Source: Massariosphaeria phaeospora (Eukaryota; Ascomycota; Dothideomycetes; Pleosporales). From it: 64,000 bases of DNA. The translations under genes were made by a program, and so were the position numbers. Of the stretch, positions 22,153 through 34,202 are shown piece after piece (positions within the stretch are counted from its first letter, which is position 1; every line of letters begins with the position of its first letter). Location of the stretch: NCBI GenBank assembly GCA_011032825.1, contig JAADJZ010000002.1, positions 1 through 64,000 of the forward strand. Direction: 5' to 3'. Under the pieces are notes generated by a model. That model ran no database searches. It saw nothing but the letters and a program-made list of their open reading frames with translations, and was not told where the DNA came from.

Positions 22153-23645
22153 TAATATAGCTAATAAACTGCTAGGCAAGCGTAGTAGCAAGCTAGTAAA
22201 CAAGAACTAGCTTCCGCGCTTCGTAACGCGTTTATCTAAGCTCAAAATAGCTTTTAATTGAGCTAAAGATAGGCAAAGAATACTATAGAAAAATTCTAAA
22301 GTAATTAGCGCGTAGTTTAAGCTAGTAGAGAAAACAATAGCTAAGTATAGCATAAACCTAAACAACGTGCACAACTTTAATAAAACTAGCTTTTAAATAA
22401 GTGTTATTAGGTTTATAAAAGTTGTTACAAGCTTTTAAAAACGTATTTAACTTAATTTTATCTAGCTAGGCAATTGAAAGTAAGTAATAGTTATTTAAAG
22501 CATTTGCGCTGCAAAGTACGCAATTTTGCTATTTATTATTTACAAAAAGCGCGTTTACATTTTAGCATAGTACAAAAAGAACTCTATACTTAGCAATTAA
22601 AAGCTTTGAGTTTCTAAGAATAGCTAAACAAACAACGCTTTTAGTTTTAAATAGTTAAAGCACTTTAACGCGCATACAAAAGCGCGTTAAGTAAAAAAGT
22701 ATTAGCTACTTATTTTGAACGGCTATAAAAGCTACTAATTTTAGAATTTTAAAAACTATTGTTTTAAAAACAAGATTTTTACGCTTTGCATGCTAGCTTA
22801 TTTATTTTATATTCTTTAGCTACTAAATATAGTTTGCTTTTTGCTGCTAAAGCTAAAGTACTTTTAACGCGTTTAAGACTTAGCGCGCTAGCGCGTTTTT
22901 TATATTAACAAAAAAAGCTTTTTGCTAGCTTTTAAAAACGCGTTTTTTAAAGTGTTTACAACAAAGAACTGCAAAAAAGCTTTTAAAACTTTAAAGCTAG
23001 TTTTTATTAACGCGTAAGTAGTTTTTAGTTATTTTAAAGTATAGCTGCGTACTTTGCTACTACTTTTTGTACTAGAAACGCCGTAGCAGTTAAAAACTAT
23101 AAGCAGTACACTTAAATTTAAATCGCAATTAAAACTAGTACGCGATTTTATTACTAAATTGCTTAATTTAGCGCAAAGTAGCTTTTCTTAGCTTGTAAAA
23201 GAAGCTAAATTAATGCTGTACTAAAACGCGCTTAAAAACTACTATATTAAAAAGCTTAAAAATTATTTAGCAAAGATAACTAAGTAGAAATTGCGCAAAC
23301 AAAAGCGAATTTAGCATAGCAGTACAATAGAGTATAGTAATAAATTAGCGCAAGTAGCTACTAAAGCGTTTACAACGCTTTAGCTATTAAAAAAAGCGCG
23401 TAGTAAAAAGAGTTAAAAAAAAGTACAGCTAGCTCTATAGCGCTGTAAAAACTAAAGTAATACAAGGCACAATGCTCGAACCTACTAAAAGAATACAAAA
23501 AAAGCTTTTAAATTGAAAGCTAGCACAACGTACGCAGGTTTTTTGTTTTATAGCAATTAATTTAATGTTCTTTGAAATAAGTTAATTGTGCTAAGCATTT
23601 TTAGCTAAGTTACTAGTTTAGCTAGGTTACTAGTAGTTTACGTTA

Positions 23646-23896
23646 TTTATATTTGCGTAGAACGTTAATAGTGTAGCTACAAAAAGCAACTTTAAGTAAA
23701 GCAGCTAGTGTAGTTTCTAGCAAATTTCTAATAGCTATAGTACTACGCGCGCGTTTTTTAAGCTTACGCTTTGCTAAAAGCGCTATTAAAACTTTGCGCT
23801 TACTTATTTAAGCAGTTTTAAATGCTTTTTTAGTATTTTAGATTTTAATTCTAGCTGCGTAAGCAGCTGCTTATTCGACTTTTAGCTAATTTTTTA
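23646..23896. other. Unassigned AT-rich transposon remnant
   Basis: 251 bp between two pogo-type elements. It must be part of whatever element hosted both insertions. I could not recognise a coding frame. Confidence 0.35.
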
Positions 23897-25760
23897 ACGT
23901 ACCTTACGAGCTCGCCGGACACACGAGTTCGCCGAACACTTTTGCCAAGCTCCTACCAAAACTACTTTATTCTAGCGCAAAACAGCTTACTTTAGCTCTA
24001 TATAGAGCAATCTAACCTAAGATATTATTTAAAGTTTACTTCTGCTACTTGCTTACACGTACGTGCGTTATGCTTAGTTTAACTACACCGTTTACACTAC
24101 TTTTAAAATAGTTTACCTACTTTAGCGCGCACTTGCGTTTTTAGCTTTTTTTTATTACTACGCGCTCTAAACTTCTTTAGAGCAGTTAGACGAGCTTTAT
24201 TCTCAACTATTAAAGTCTTTTCTGCTTAAACCTGCTTTCTTTTATGCAATCTACGTTGCGTAGCAGCTTTATTTGCTGCTCGAAGCTTTGCGATTTTTTT
24301 TTGCGCTAACACTAGCTTGTGCGCGATAATAGCTGCTCTTTTTAAAACTTTTTTAAAAGCTTTTACTATAGACGTTGGTAAGCTATTTATATGCCTCTAA
24401 ATTCTTGCTTTTACAAGCGTTAATTGCGACTCTAGTTTAAAAGTATTGCTTAGAGTTTGCAACTGCCAAAGCTCGTTGTTAATAAATAGTAGTAATAATA
24501 GAGTACGCAATTGAACGTCAAAAGCTGTTATAACCTGTTCTAGGTTAAATAGAACCAATCTAGCGCTTTAAAACCTTTTTTGGATATTACTAAAAGTAAT
24601 TGCTACATTATAGGCGCGTATAAAGCATAGTAGAAACTTAAGTTTTGTAATGTAAGTAATTTAATTGCGTATAAAATCTTTAGCTTAGCGCTTGTACGCT
24701 TTTTTTAAAAAAGCAAAACAACCTACATTAAAAAGCTGTAGAAAGTGCGATAAGTGCGAAAACATACAAATAGTAATAATCTTGTTCTTTTTGCAGTATT
24801 GCTAGAATGCAAGCGAGTTATAGCTCTTATAGCTATCAATTGCGAGTAGTTAGTAGGCACTAACTACTTTTTTCTTTGTATACTTATTAAAGTGCTTTAA
24901 CTACTGCAAGCTAAGTTTATTTGTCGTTTAGCTATTTTTAGAAACTGCAATAACCTAGTTCTAAAGCAGATTCTTTTCTTTGTACTAGGCAAAGAAGTAA
25001 TAGCAGCTTTTAAAAATAATAAAAAGTAGAATAGCTTACTCTGTCGCGTTAATGCTTTGGATAACTATTGTTTATTCTCTATTGCTTTGCTATATTGCCT
25101 TTAGCTATTCTCGTTTCTCTAAAGCTATAACAACTGCTTTAGTTGTTATCTAGCTTATTATAAAGCCTGTTTTGTTAAAGTTGTACGTGTTTTTATTCTA
25201 GATGCTGTACTTAGCTTTAATGTTAGCTACTAGGCTAAACTAGCTTTAGATAACCTTTAGGTTTTTGCAAAGCGCTTTTTTATAATTGTACTTGCGATTA
25301 AACTTTATTGTAAACTTAAAGCAGTGCTTAACCTACGTACTAAGCTAGTTTAAGCTAACCTAGCCTAGATTGCGCTTTGCGCGCAAGGAATTGGCTATAT
25401 TAGCTACAGCTGCAAGCTTAAAGAAAAATCTGCGCGTAATAAGCTTAAATATATACTTAACAACTACGCTCTTCTTAGTTTTTGTTAGATTTATTAATTT
25501 AGGCTTGTAATCTGCTTGTAAAGGCTGTTTAGCGCGTTGATTGCTTAGTGTTGCTTAAAAAACGTTATAGATAGCTGCAGCGCGTTGCAAGAAAAGTGTT
25601 GCATTTTGTTTAAAAGCTTAAAAAGCAGTTTGTATCTAACGTTTATTAAAAAGCTTTATTTAGTGTTGTTGTAGAAGCATTGTGTACATAGGTAGAGTTA
25701 GTAGAAGCTTAGCAAAAGTGTCTAGCGAACTCGTGTGTCCGGCGAGCTCGTAAAGTACAT
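23897..25760 (-). mobile_element. Pogo-M: Fot1/pogo DNA transposon, RIP-degenerated
   Basis: 1864 bp with inverted ends: ACGTACCTT plus two 17-bp repeats (ACGAGCTCGCCGGACAC, ACGAGTTCGCCGAACAC) on the left, and the mirror at 25700-25760 with the last bases mutated to ACAT. TA flanks at 23895-23896 and 25761-25762. The minus-strand translation shows the DDE_1 core, with blocks resembling TTVIQ-INA, FIIFK and SHFLQLFNVGCFAFLKKAYKR (family: SHxLQPLDVxxFxPLKxxY). Same superfamily as pogo-A but a different terminal subfamily. Confidence 0.82.
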
Positions 25761-25884
25761 TACTATTTAGCTTAGCATAGCTTAAACAAGTTTTTAATTT
25801 GCAAAACAAAGCAAAAACTTGCTTAAGCTAGCGCTTATTTATTTTTAACAGCTATAGCTCGTAGTAACAAGTAGTTTTATTAAC

Positions 25885-25985
25885 GGCAGCTTCTAATCGA
25901 ATACTACTTTGGCTATTCGAACACTACCTAGCATTATTCTCAAAAACACGCTCGAAAAGTCAAAAAACGCAGTTACGTAATTGGG
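25885..25985 (+). repeat. Left terminal inverted repeat of the MULE
   Basis: Mirrors 29367-29467 with few mismatches, most of them C/T or G/A. Shared blocks include CTACTTTGGCTATTCGAACA and CTAGCATTATTCTCAAAAAC. Confidence 0.85.
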
Positions 25986-26729
25986 CGAAAGTTGAGCTAG
26001 CAGAAACTAGCCTGTAACTAAAACTCAAAGTTGCGACGCTAACTCGCGTAGAAAAGTTGCTAGGAACTAAGCTAAACTTAAATAAGCAATAACAGCTGTG
26101 TTAACAGCTGTTAGATTAGTTGATTTCTACTTGCGCTAAGCCTAAACAGGCAACTAACAAGTGTTAAAATCGGCTAAAATCGAGATTTGCGGGCAGCAAA
26201 TCGGCGGCCGCTAATTAGGCCGCGAAAACGTGATATCGAGCAAAAGCAGAACATTTGACGCTGCGTAGCAACACTAGCCGCTGCATTTTATATGCTGCTA
26301 GCTGCTTTTGGCAGAAACTAGATTAGAAAGCGCAGCAGGTAAGCGCTAGTTAGCGCTAGACTCGCGCTAGCTAGCGCTAGACACTTGGCGATAAACCACC
26401 GAACTCGCGCAATAAGCTGCAAATTGCGATTAGTTTGTGAAATAATATTGCAACGCGCTGCAACAATTTCTCTAGAAGTTGGATAATACTAAACTTAGCG
26501 AGCATATTCGATTGCCGTGATTGCTAAGTGTTTTGGACAACTGCTCGTAAAGCTGCACTAGGTGCAAGTATTGCAAGCTAGCAAATGCGTTAGCGCGCCG
26601 CAAATTGGCAGCTGCGCTAGTTAGGCGCTAGTTTTGCTAAAACCGTAGTGCAACGCTAGTAGCTTTACCTAGAGCTCGTTCAAATGCGCCTGCTTCGCTG
26701 TTATTTCTACTTAGTTGATTTTTATTTTC

Positions 26730-29030
26730 TCTACCGCGATGGACTTTCTTTTTGTGCTAAAACAAGATTTTATTTTTTTATAGTACTTAGTATACACGTA
26801 TCGAAAGGCAGTTAACTAAATCAACGTAATTTTACGCCCTTACGAGTACTTAGTTAGCATTAAATTAAGTAAGCTTTCTAAAAGAATAAGCTTGTATAGC
26901 TTTGGTACGCTAAAGAGCGCAAGTTTAAAAGCGTAGCTACAAGTAGCTAAGCTGCTAGCTTTCGTATAAGTAAGTGTAAATAGAAAGCTATGCTTCGGCT
27001 ATTTAGTAGCAGTAAGTAGAATTTTATAGTAGTTAATTCTAATTACAATTACAAGCCTAGCTATACTAAATTAGCGCTGCTCTAGATAAGAAAAATAGAT
27101 AGTGCAACAAGAGGTATTATACAGCACAGTTACTAGTTACGCTGCTTATTACGAACTATACTATCGAAACTTATTAGATTAAGCGTTAAAATTAACTTGC
27201 AGGACATACACAACGAACGCTACTAACTAACTCTCGCCTAGCTCAATAGAAAGTCTAAAATAAAAGCTTTTATTAATTTGCTTGCAGCTAGAGATTCTGC
27301 GAAAAGCAGGTACTACGCAAAGCACCTATACGACAAAAAAAACTACCTAAAGTTCGTGTTTTTCGCTTACCTACTCTTACGCAAACTTTTAAAAAAAAAC
27401 TCTAACGTACTATTGCTTAACGCTACGTACAAAACAAACTAGTTTAATATGCCGCTATTGCATATAAACGGAATTACTAGCGTTAGTACTACGTTTAATG
27501 TAGCGTACTGCTTTTTTAGCAGCGAGTTAGAAAACAACTACAAGTTAGCAATAAAAGCGCTTAAGCGCTACGCTAATAACGTAAAAGTATTTTTACTTTG
27601 TTTTGTTACTAATAATAATAGCAGGTTGAAAGCTGCTTTGTACTAAAACTTCTCTTAGGTTCTACTACGGCTTTGCATCTAGCACATTAATAAAAACGTT
27701 AAAGCTTAGGCAATTAAAGCGTAGAATATACGCTAGGCCTATAGAAAAAAGAAAAAAAAATTAAAGCTGCTAGACTAGGCTTTATAGCTTGGTAGTACAC
27801 TTTTGTTAACGCTTTTACTACTAAAGAGTTCGAGCTTCGCTGCTAGTTTATTTGAGACAACTACAAAAGTTCTCAAAACTGCTAAAGTACCTTAGCGAGT
27901 ACTAGCTACTATTTGAGATAAGTAAGCGAAGTGCTACTGCAAGTTTCTACTTAACTTTAGTACTAAGTAAAGCTTACTGTTAATCTCTACAGCTAAATTT
28001 GCAGTAGAGTTAGCTAAGCTTACTGCTAGCTAACTGCGTACAAAGCAACTTCTTAAAGCGAAAGCTTTTATCGTTATATTAAAAGAAGTTTCGTGTTAGC
28101 TAAAGGTTACCTCTAGAATGTAGTGCTATTAGTAAACCTCTACGTTAAGAACTAAGTAAATACGTACAAAACTAAAATAAGCTAAGCCTACGACAAGGTG
28201 CCTAACTTAGTTGCTAAAGTTCTAGAGTTTTAGCTGCTTTTTCGGCGAATTACACTCTCTGCTTTACAATTACTAAATAAGCAACTTAAGCTATTAAAGG
28301 CTAATAACTATAGCAGTGCTTGTTTAGGTGCGTTTACTAAAACGTATAAATTACTTTGCAAACACTAGCTTTACTATATTATCTACTTTAGCAACAGCAA
28401 GGTTCTAGTAAACGAAATTTACGATTACTAGCGATTATACTCTCTACGAAGTAGCTGCCTAGAGCTTCTACCTCGCCTAGAGAATTCCGCTTAAGTTAAA
28501 AGCAAAAAGCGCTCTAAAGAAGCTACTACGCAAACGATTTCTACTAGCCTAGTTACCTAGAAAGCTCGTAACTTTTTACTATTTAAAATAGTTCGAGCTA
28601 CCTAGATGCTTTTCGCAAGTGCCGAGTTATTTTAGCTAAGTGCTAGCTTAGCGGCTAATACCTAGCGCACTACTTTTCTAGTTCGAAGCAGTTAAGCAAG
28701 CTGCCTAGCGGTTACTCAAACGACGATAGCTACTTTCTTTTCGCTAACTTCGCTAGTAACGCGCTCTAAGTTGAACAGCTTTGAGTATAAAGCAGCACTA
28801 GCGCTAGGCTACAAAGCAAATAAGCTAATAAACGTTAACTAGTTTAGGCAAGCGAACGAGTAGGTTGTAGCGCAAGATAAAGCGTTTAAAAAAGCAAATA
28901 GTACCTAGCAGAACTAATCTCGCTCTAAAAAACAAAAGAGACTTTTAAGAGCAAAGAATAAGCAGCTGTAGCAACGAAAGCGAAGTAGCGAGCCTAGCAA
29001 GCGTAGGCGTAGCAATGAAACATAACTCTT
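26730..29030 (+). pseudogene. MULE transposase, partly degraded
   Basis: The segment 27449-27646 reads PLLHINGITSVSTTFNVAYC, then FFSSELENNYKLAIKALKRY and LLCFVTNNNSRLKAAL. These match the MULE transposase core: 'D-G-T' strand (here HINGIT), the 'F-x-S-x-E-x-E-x-x-Y-x-W-A' helix and 'T-D-x-x-x-A-L' (here TNNNSRL, catalytic Asp changed to Asn). Upstream and downstream frames are broken by stops. The Asp-to-Asn changes are what C-to-T on the opposite strand would give. Confidence 0.72.
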
Positions 29031-29476
29031 AACTTAGCGTTTATGCGTAGCGTAGGCTTGCTCTAGCGTTACCTACATAAAAGCGCTAAATTGCTAAACT
29101 ATTAGTGTACAAATAGCTAACTACCTCGCTATTAGAAAAGTTCTAAATTTGAACTGTTAATTTACTAAAACTGTACCTACTTAAGTTTTTAACAGCGCGC
29201 TTTTGCGTAGCGTCGTTGTCGAGCGGTATTAGTTCGAAAGTGCTAGAAGTTCGCCGCAAACGTGTCGCTTGCAACTGCTAAATGCGCTAGTTAGAGCAAT
29301 AATTCCTAGGTGCAAAGCTTTAGTTCGCAATGCCTAGCGTTCGACGCAGCTAGAGCAACATTAGTTGCTTAATTACGTAACTACGTTTTTTAACTTTTCA
29401 AGCGTGTTTTTGAGAATAATGCTAGGTAGTGTTCGAATAGCCAAAGTAGTATCCGATTAGAAGCTGCTTTATTAAC

Positions 29477-30957
29477 TACTACTATTAATACAAAATTCTG
29501 CTATGTATATTTTTACTACACTTTACTTAATTATTGTAGCTACTTAATATAACGCTTTTTGAGCTTTTTTCTACTGCGTACGCAAAAAAGCTATTAAATT
29601 ACTTTTACCGCGCCTAAAGCTAGCTTGTAGTAAAAAAAAAAGCAACTTCTTTAAGCTTTTCTAGCGAGCTTAGCGCTTTTTTTTTGTAAAAAAAATAATA
29701 CTTAGCGCTTTTAAGCACACTAGAATAGCGCTGCTTAATAGCGTAGTAATTCTTAAGAAATTTGCTTACAATGCTTTATTTTGCGAAAGCTTTACTTTAG
29801 CGCTTAGCGTAGAGAATTAGCGCAAAATAAACCGCTTTGTACGCTTTTTAGTACGAGATTAAAGTAGTTACAACGCTTGTAAGCTACGTAGCTCGCTCTA
29901 CTATATTTTTATACAAAATAAACTCTTTTGCACTAAAATTACTAGCTTAAGAGAAACTCTACAAGTTAAAAAACGCTATAACAAAAAAAGTAAGCTTTTT
30001 AATTTGCAGCAATAGTAGAAGTACTACCGCAAAGCTACTTTCTAGTTGCTACGCAAAATAAAAAAAGCGCAGTATCGCAAAATAGTAACTTAATAAAAAA
30101 AACAATAGCAGCAACTTTAAAAAGCTAAAATAAAAGAGCTACAACAAGCTAATAAGCTATACAAGCAAAAATTTGCAAGGAAAAAGCGTAACGTACCTTA
30201 TAGGTTCGCCGGACACACAGGTTCGCCGAACACCTGTTTTTACTAAGAAAAATTAATAATCTAAAGCTTAATAACTCTAGATCTACTTTATAGAATTTTC
30301 TAAAAATTTCACTACTAAGCTGCATCTATATAAACTTTAAGATTCTAAAGTTACTAAGCTCTAGCCTTAGTATTTAAAAAGCTATTAAAGAAAGCCTAAA
30401 TTACAGGAATTATTTTAGCGTATTTTTTGTATCTCTAGAATTAGACTAGGTAGAGCTTAGTAATATTAGAATTGAAAAGTTAATGTATACAGAAATAACA
30501 TATTAAATTTTTAGAAAATTCTATTAAGTAGATCTAGAGTTATTAAGCCTTAGATTATTAATTTTCTTTAGTAAAAACAGGTGTTCGGCGAACCTATGTG
30601 TTCGGCGAACTTATAAAGTACGTTATAGCTTAAAAAGCAGCGAAAGTAGCAAAAAAAAAAAAAAAGCTAACAAGGCTACTAAGCAGGCTGCTTAAAAAGC
30701 AGCTCGCAACGCTAAAAAAGCTATACAATTATTTTTTAAAAAAAAAGAAAAAAGCTTTACGCGCTTTTTTATATAACAACAAGCGCTAAAAACGTGTTAG
30801 TTTTGCTGTAGCTTTTGTTGCACTACTAGTGCTTATATTAGCTACTCTAGCGCTTACTACACGCCGTAGTTGCTTTATTAATTTTCTAAAGAAATTTGAA
30901 TAAGCTAAACTATAAAGCGCACTGTATTTACTATTTTACTATAAAATTATATACTTA
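29477..30957 (+). pseudogene. C-terminal part of another pogo-type transposase, interrupted by a MITE
   Basis: Plus-strand translation across 29490-29650 resembles the 'LPPHSTHLLQPLDxxxFGPL...AYxKEL' block (surviving: LFELFSTAYAKKLLNYFYRA). A long basic, coiled-coil-like tail follows (QQANKLYKQKFARKKR, then after the MITE SLKSSESSKKKKKANKATKQAA), typical of fungal pogo C-termini. The frame is continuous when MITE-B (30191-30623) and one TA are removed. Its N-terminal half should lie left of the MULE and was not identified. Confidence 0.55.
30191..30623. mobile_element. MITE-B: 433-bp non-autonomous pogo-type element
   Basis: Long inverted repeats. The left starts ACGTACCTT with 17-bp repeats ATAGGTTCGCCGGACAC and ACAGGTTCGCCGAACAC; the right is the mirror ending GTACGT. 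TA duplications flank at 30189-30190 and 30624-30625. Inner inverted homology extends far in (the 'TTTTTACTAAGAAAAATTAAT' region has its mirror near 30555-30580), so almost the whole element is a large hairpin. No coding capacity. Ends are closest to pogo-M, the likely source of transposase. Confidence 0.85.
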
Positions 30958-31613
30958 ACGTAAAGCACTACTAAGTAACTCAAACTACTAAGTAACTCAA
31001 AATTGCTTAGCATTAAATTCTTACGTTCAAAGCTTAATAACTTTACTAATAGTAAAGCTATGTAGATAAATTTTACACTATTTTAAAGCTCTAATCTAAA
31101 GCTTTTAGATCTACTAAAATTTACTTAGTTAGAACTAGTATCGCTAGAGTTATTAAAGTTTGAGTATTAAGAAATTCGCTTAGCTTCTAACTTCTACTTC
31201 TAGTACTAAACTACTATAATAAATAGTAAAACTATTTAACTATCTATTATAAACTCTAAACTATAGTTTTATTTAGATTTTATAGCGTGCAGCTTAGATT
31301 TAAAGCTAGTATATAAAGTTAAATTCTACATACAAAGTTAAGTAGTTTAGAATAATAATGTTATTTATAATAATAAGTATTTACTACTTTTTATACCTAA
31401 TATAGCTAAGCTTAACTATATGTTAGAGTACTTAATAGTTTTATAGTAGATTATATAATCTATATATAGATATTTTTACTTAGAAAGTAAAAATATATTA
31501 GTAACTTTCTAACTTTTATACTAGCTGTAATTCTAAGATACACGCTATAAGAGTTTTGCAAATACTTAAAAATAACTATATAAAAAAATAGAAAAGTATT
31601 ATTCTTTATTATA
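30958..31613. mobile_element. MITE-D: pogo-type element end, right end missing
   Basis: Begins TA|ACGTAAAGC followed by two identical 17-bp repeats (ACTACTAAGTAACTCAA). Its interior shares scattered blocks with MITE-C (47069-55074), e.g. ACACTATTTTAAAGCTCTAA and ACGCTATAA. It is cut at the TA where pogo-3 is inserted (31612-31613). I did not find its mirror end right of pogo-3. The 75-codon frame 31460-31687 crosses this junction and is not a gene. Confidence 0.55.
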
Positions 31614-32354
31614 ACGTAAAGCACTAGCAAACCTGCTACACTAGTAAACTCGCTAAAATTTCTTAGCACTACTACTTTCTCTATCAACGCGATATAGCTT
31701 AATTAACTAACGCGTTATTACACTAACACAAAGAAAAACTTTAGCTTACTTTTAAAGCTTATAATTCTAGCTAATTCTAAAGCTATTAAGCTATAGCTAT
31801 TGCTTTTAACGTTAAACGCTAAACCTTTAACAAACGCGCTAGAGAAATTTCATTTTAAGCTTAAACACAATTTACATTTTCAAAGCTTACTACAACTAAA
31901 AAAAAAACAATTATTCAATATATTCTTAACTTTAATTTGCGAGAATTTGCTTTTCGGCTGTTTAAAGTAGAAAATATAAAAAATAAACTAGTAGCTGCGC
32001 AAAGTAAAGAGCTAGTAAGCAAAAACTAAGCTAAGAAATTTGTAACGCGTTTAAGCAAGCTTAAAATAGCTTTTAATTAAGCAAAAAACTAGCAGAAAAT
32101 ACAATAGAAAGATTCTAAAGTAATTAGCGCGTAGTTTAAGCTTGTTAAAAATACTAAAGCTACGTACAGCATCTACGACGATAATGTATACAACTTCAAC
32201 AAAACTAGCTTTTAAATAAGCGTAATTAGGTTTATAAAAGTTGTTACAAGCTTTTAAAAACGTACTTAACTTAATTTTATCTAGCTAGATAATGTAAAAC
32301 TGCGTTTAATCGTAGGTTTAATAACACTTAAAATAGATTAATAGTATAGTAATA

Positions 32355-34202
32355 ACGTAATCTACTACCAAGCGGCTTAAACTACTAAGCAACTCAAAAT
32401 CTCTTGGCACAACTAATACGTGTTACGAATTTTTAATTTCATTGCTATTAAACAAGAAGCTAGCGTACGTTGTGCTTACATTTAATTTAGAAAATACTAC
32501 TGTATTTTTTTAGCACGTTTGCGCGTTGTGCTTAGTTATACTACAATTGCTGCAGCGCTATAGAGCTAGTTAAGCTCTTTCTTAATTACTACTACTACAA
32601 GCTTTTTTGAACTGCCTAGCAGCTACAAAGGCCTTTGCGGCTACTTAGCCTACTGCTTTACTATACTCTATAGTACTACCGTACTAAATCCGCTTGCGTT
32701 TGCGCGTTTTTCTTTTAGTTATTACTACTAATTGCTTTTTAAGCTTAGCAATCTAGGCTGCTTAAAGCGCGTTCTAATGCAGCATACCTTTAGCACTTTT
32801 TACAAGCTAAAAAAAGCTAGCTTAAGCTGTAACAAGTAATCGAGTGAAAAAATCGCGTACTAGCTTTAACTGCGATCTAAACTCGTGCGTATTGCTTGGT
32901 ATTTTTAATTGCTATAGTGTTTTCTATAGTAGAAGTAGTAATAGAGTACGTAGCTATACTTTAAAATAATTAAAAACTACCTACGCGTTGATAGGAACTA
33001 GCTTTAAAGCCTTAAAAGCTTTTTTGTAGTTCTCTGTTGTAAACACTTTAAAAAACGCGTTTTTAAAGGCTAGCAGAAAGCTTTCTTTGTTAATATAAAA
33101 AACGCGCTGGCGCGCTAAGTTTCAAACGCGTTGAGAGTACTTCAACTTTAGCAGCGAGAAGCAAACTACATCTAGTAGCTAGAGAATATAAAATAAATAA
33201 GCTAGCATGCAAAGCGTAAGAATCTTGTTTTCAAAACAATAGTTTTTAAAATTCTAAGATTAGTAGCTCTTATAGCTGTCTAGAATAAGTAGCTAATACT
33301 TTTCTACCTAACGCGTCTTTGTATGCGCGTTAAAATGCTTTAACTATTTAAAACTAAAAGTGTTGTTTGTCTAGCTGTTTTTAGAAACTAAAAGCTTTTA
33401 ATTGCTAGGTATAAAGTTCTTCTTGTACTATGCTAAAATGTAAACGCGCTTTTTGTAGATAATAAATAGCGGAATTGCGTACTTTGCGGCGCAGATGCTC
33501 TAGATAACTGTTACCTACTCTCGATTACCTAGCTAGATAAAATTAAGTTGAGTACGTTTTTAAAAGCCTGTAACAACTTTTATAAACCTAATAATACTTA
33601 TTTAAAAACTAGTTTTGTTAAAGTTGTGTATATTATTATCGTAGATGCTGTACTTAGCTTTAGTATTCTTAACAAGCTTAAACTACGCGCTAATTACTTT
33701 AGAATCTTCTTGTTGTATTCTCTGCCTATTCTTCGCTTAATTGAAAGCTATTTTAAGCGCGTCTAAACGCGTTATAAAGCGCTTAGCTTAGTGTTTGCTA
33801 ACTAACCTATTTCTACGCACACTTAGTAGTTTATTAGCTATATCTGCTACTTTACACAGCTAAAGTGCAAATTCTCGCAAATCGAAGTTAAGAATGTATT
33901 AGACAATTGTTTGCTCTTTAGTTCTTGTAAGCTTGCAGCCGTTAAGTAGAGCTTCTACGCAAAAAGCGCGTTCTTAAGTGCAGTAAAAAAAAGTGCAGCG
34001 TTTAACATTAAAAGCGGCAGCAGCAGCGCAGTAGCTTTAGAACTTGCTAGCTTTTAAAGCTTTAAAAGCTAGCTAGAGTTTTTCTTTGTATTAAAGTAAT
34101 AACGCGTTCGTAGGTGTAGGCATTGTAAGTGCAAGAAAAAAGTAGTAAGCTTAGTAGTTTTGAGCTGCTTAGTAGTTTAAGCTGCTTGGTAGTAGATTAC
34201 GT
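32355..34202 (-). mobile_element. Pogo-2: Fot1/pogo DNA transposon inside the gypsy-3 LTR
   Basis: 1848 bp, ends ACGTAATCT plus ACTACCAAGCGGCTTAA and ACTACTAAGCAACTCAA, mirrored at 34160-34202. TA at 32353-32354 and 34203-34204. The partner LTR at 41378-41597 preserves the empty site (one TA between GTATAGTAA and AAAATAGTATATTCG), which proves the boundaries and the TA duplication. Transposase on the minus strand, degenerate, same DDE_1 blocks as the other copies. Confidence 0.93.

Larger units (their letters stand above)
15797..23643 (+). mobile_element. Pogo-A: Fot1/pogo DNA transposon (1.85 kb) interrupted by gypsy-2
   Basis: Left end 15797 and right end 23643 are inverted repeats starting ACGTAAACT followed by two 17-bp repeats (ACTAGTAACTCGGCTAA, then ACTAGTAACCTAGCCAA). 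TA duplications flank both (15795-15796, 23644-23645). Removing gypsy-2 and its 5-bp duplication leaves 1849 bp, in line with the sister copies (1848, 1852, 1853). The transposase on the plus strand, right of the insertion, is stop-ridden but reads VHNFNKTSF (family: 'NxDETGF'), VISVI-type spacer, then FIIYKKRVYI and TNNAFSFK-LKHFNAHTK, the DDE_1 core. Confidence 0.88.
25885..29467 (+). mobile_element. Mutator-like element (MULE) with 9-bp target duplication
   Basis: 3583 bp. Terminal inverted repeats exceed 90 bp, beginning GGCAGCTTCTAATCG on the left and ending CGATTAGAAGCTGC on the right. The 9-bp duplication TTTATTAAC is exact at 25876-25884 and 29468-29476, the size expected for Mutator. 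Less AT-rich than its neighbours, especially 25900-26720 and 28400-29400. The transposase is on the plus strand. Confidence 0.88.
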
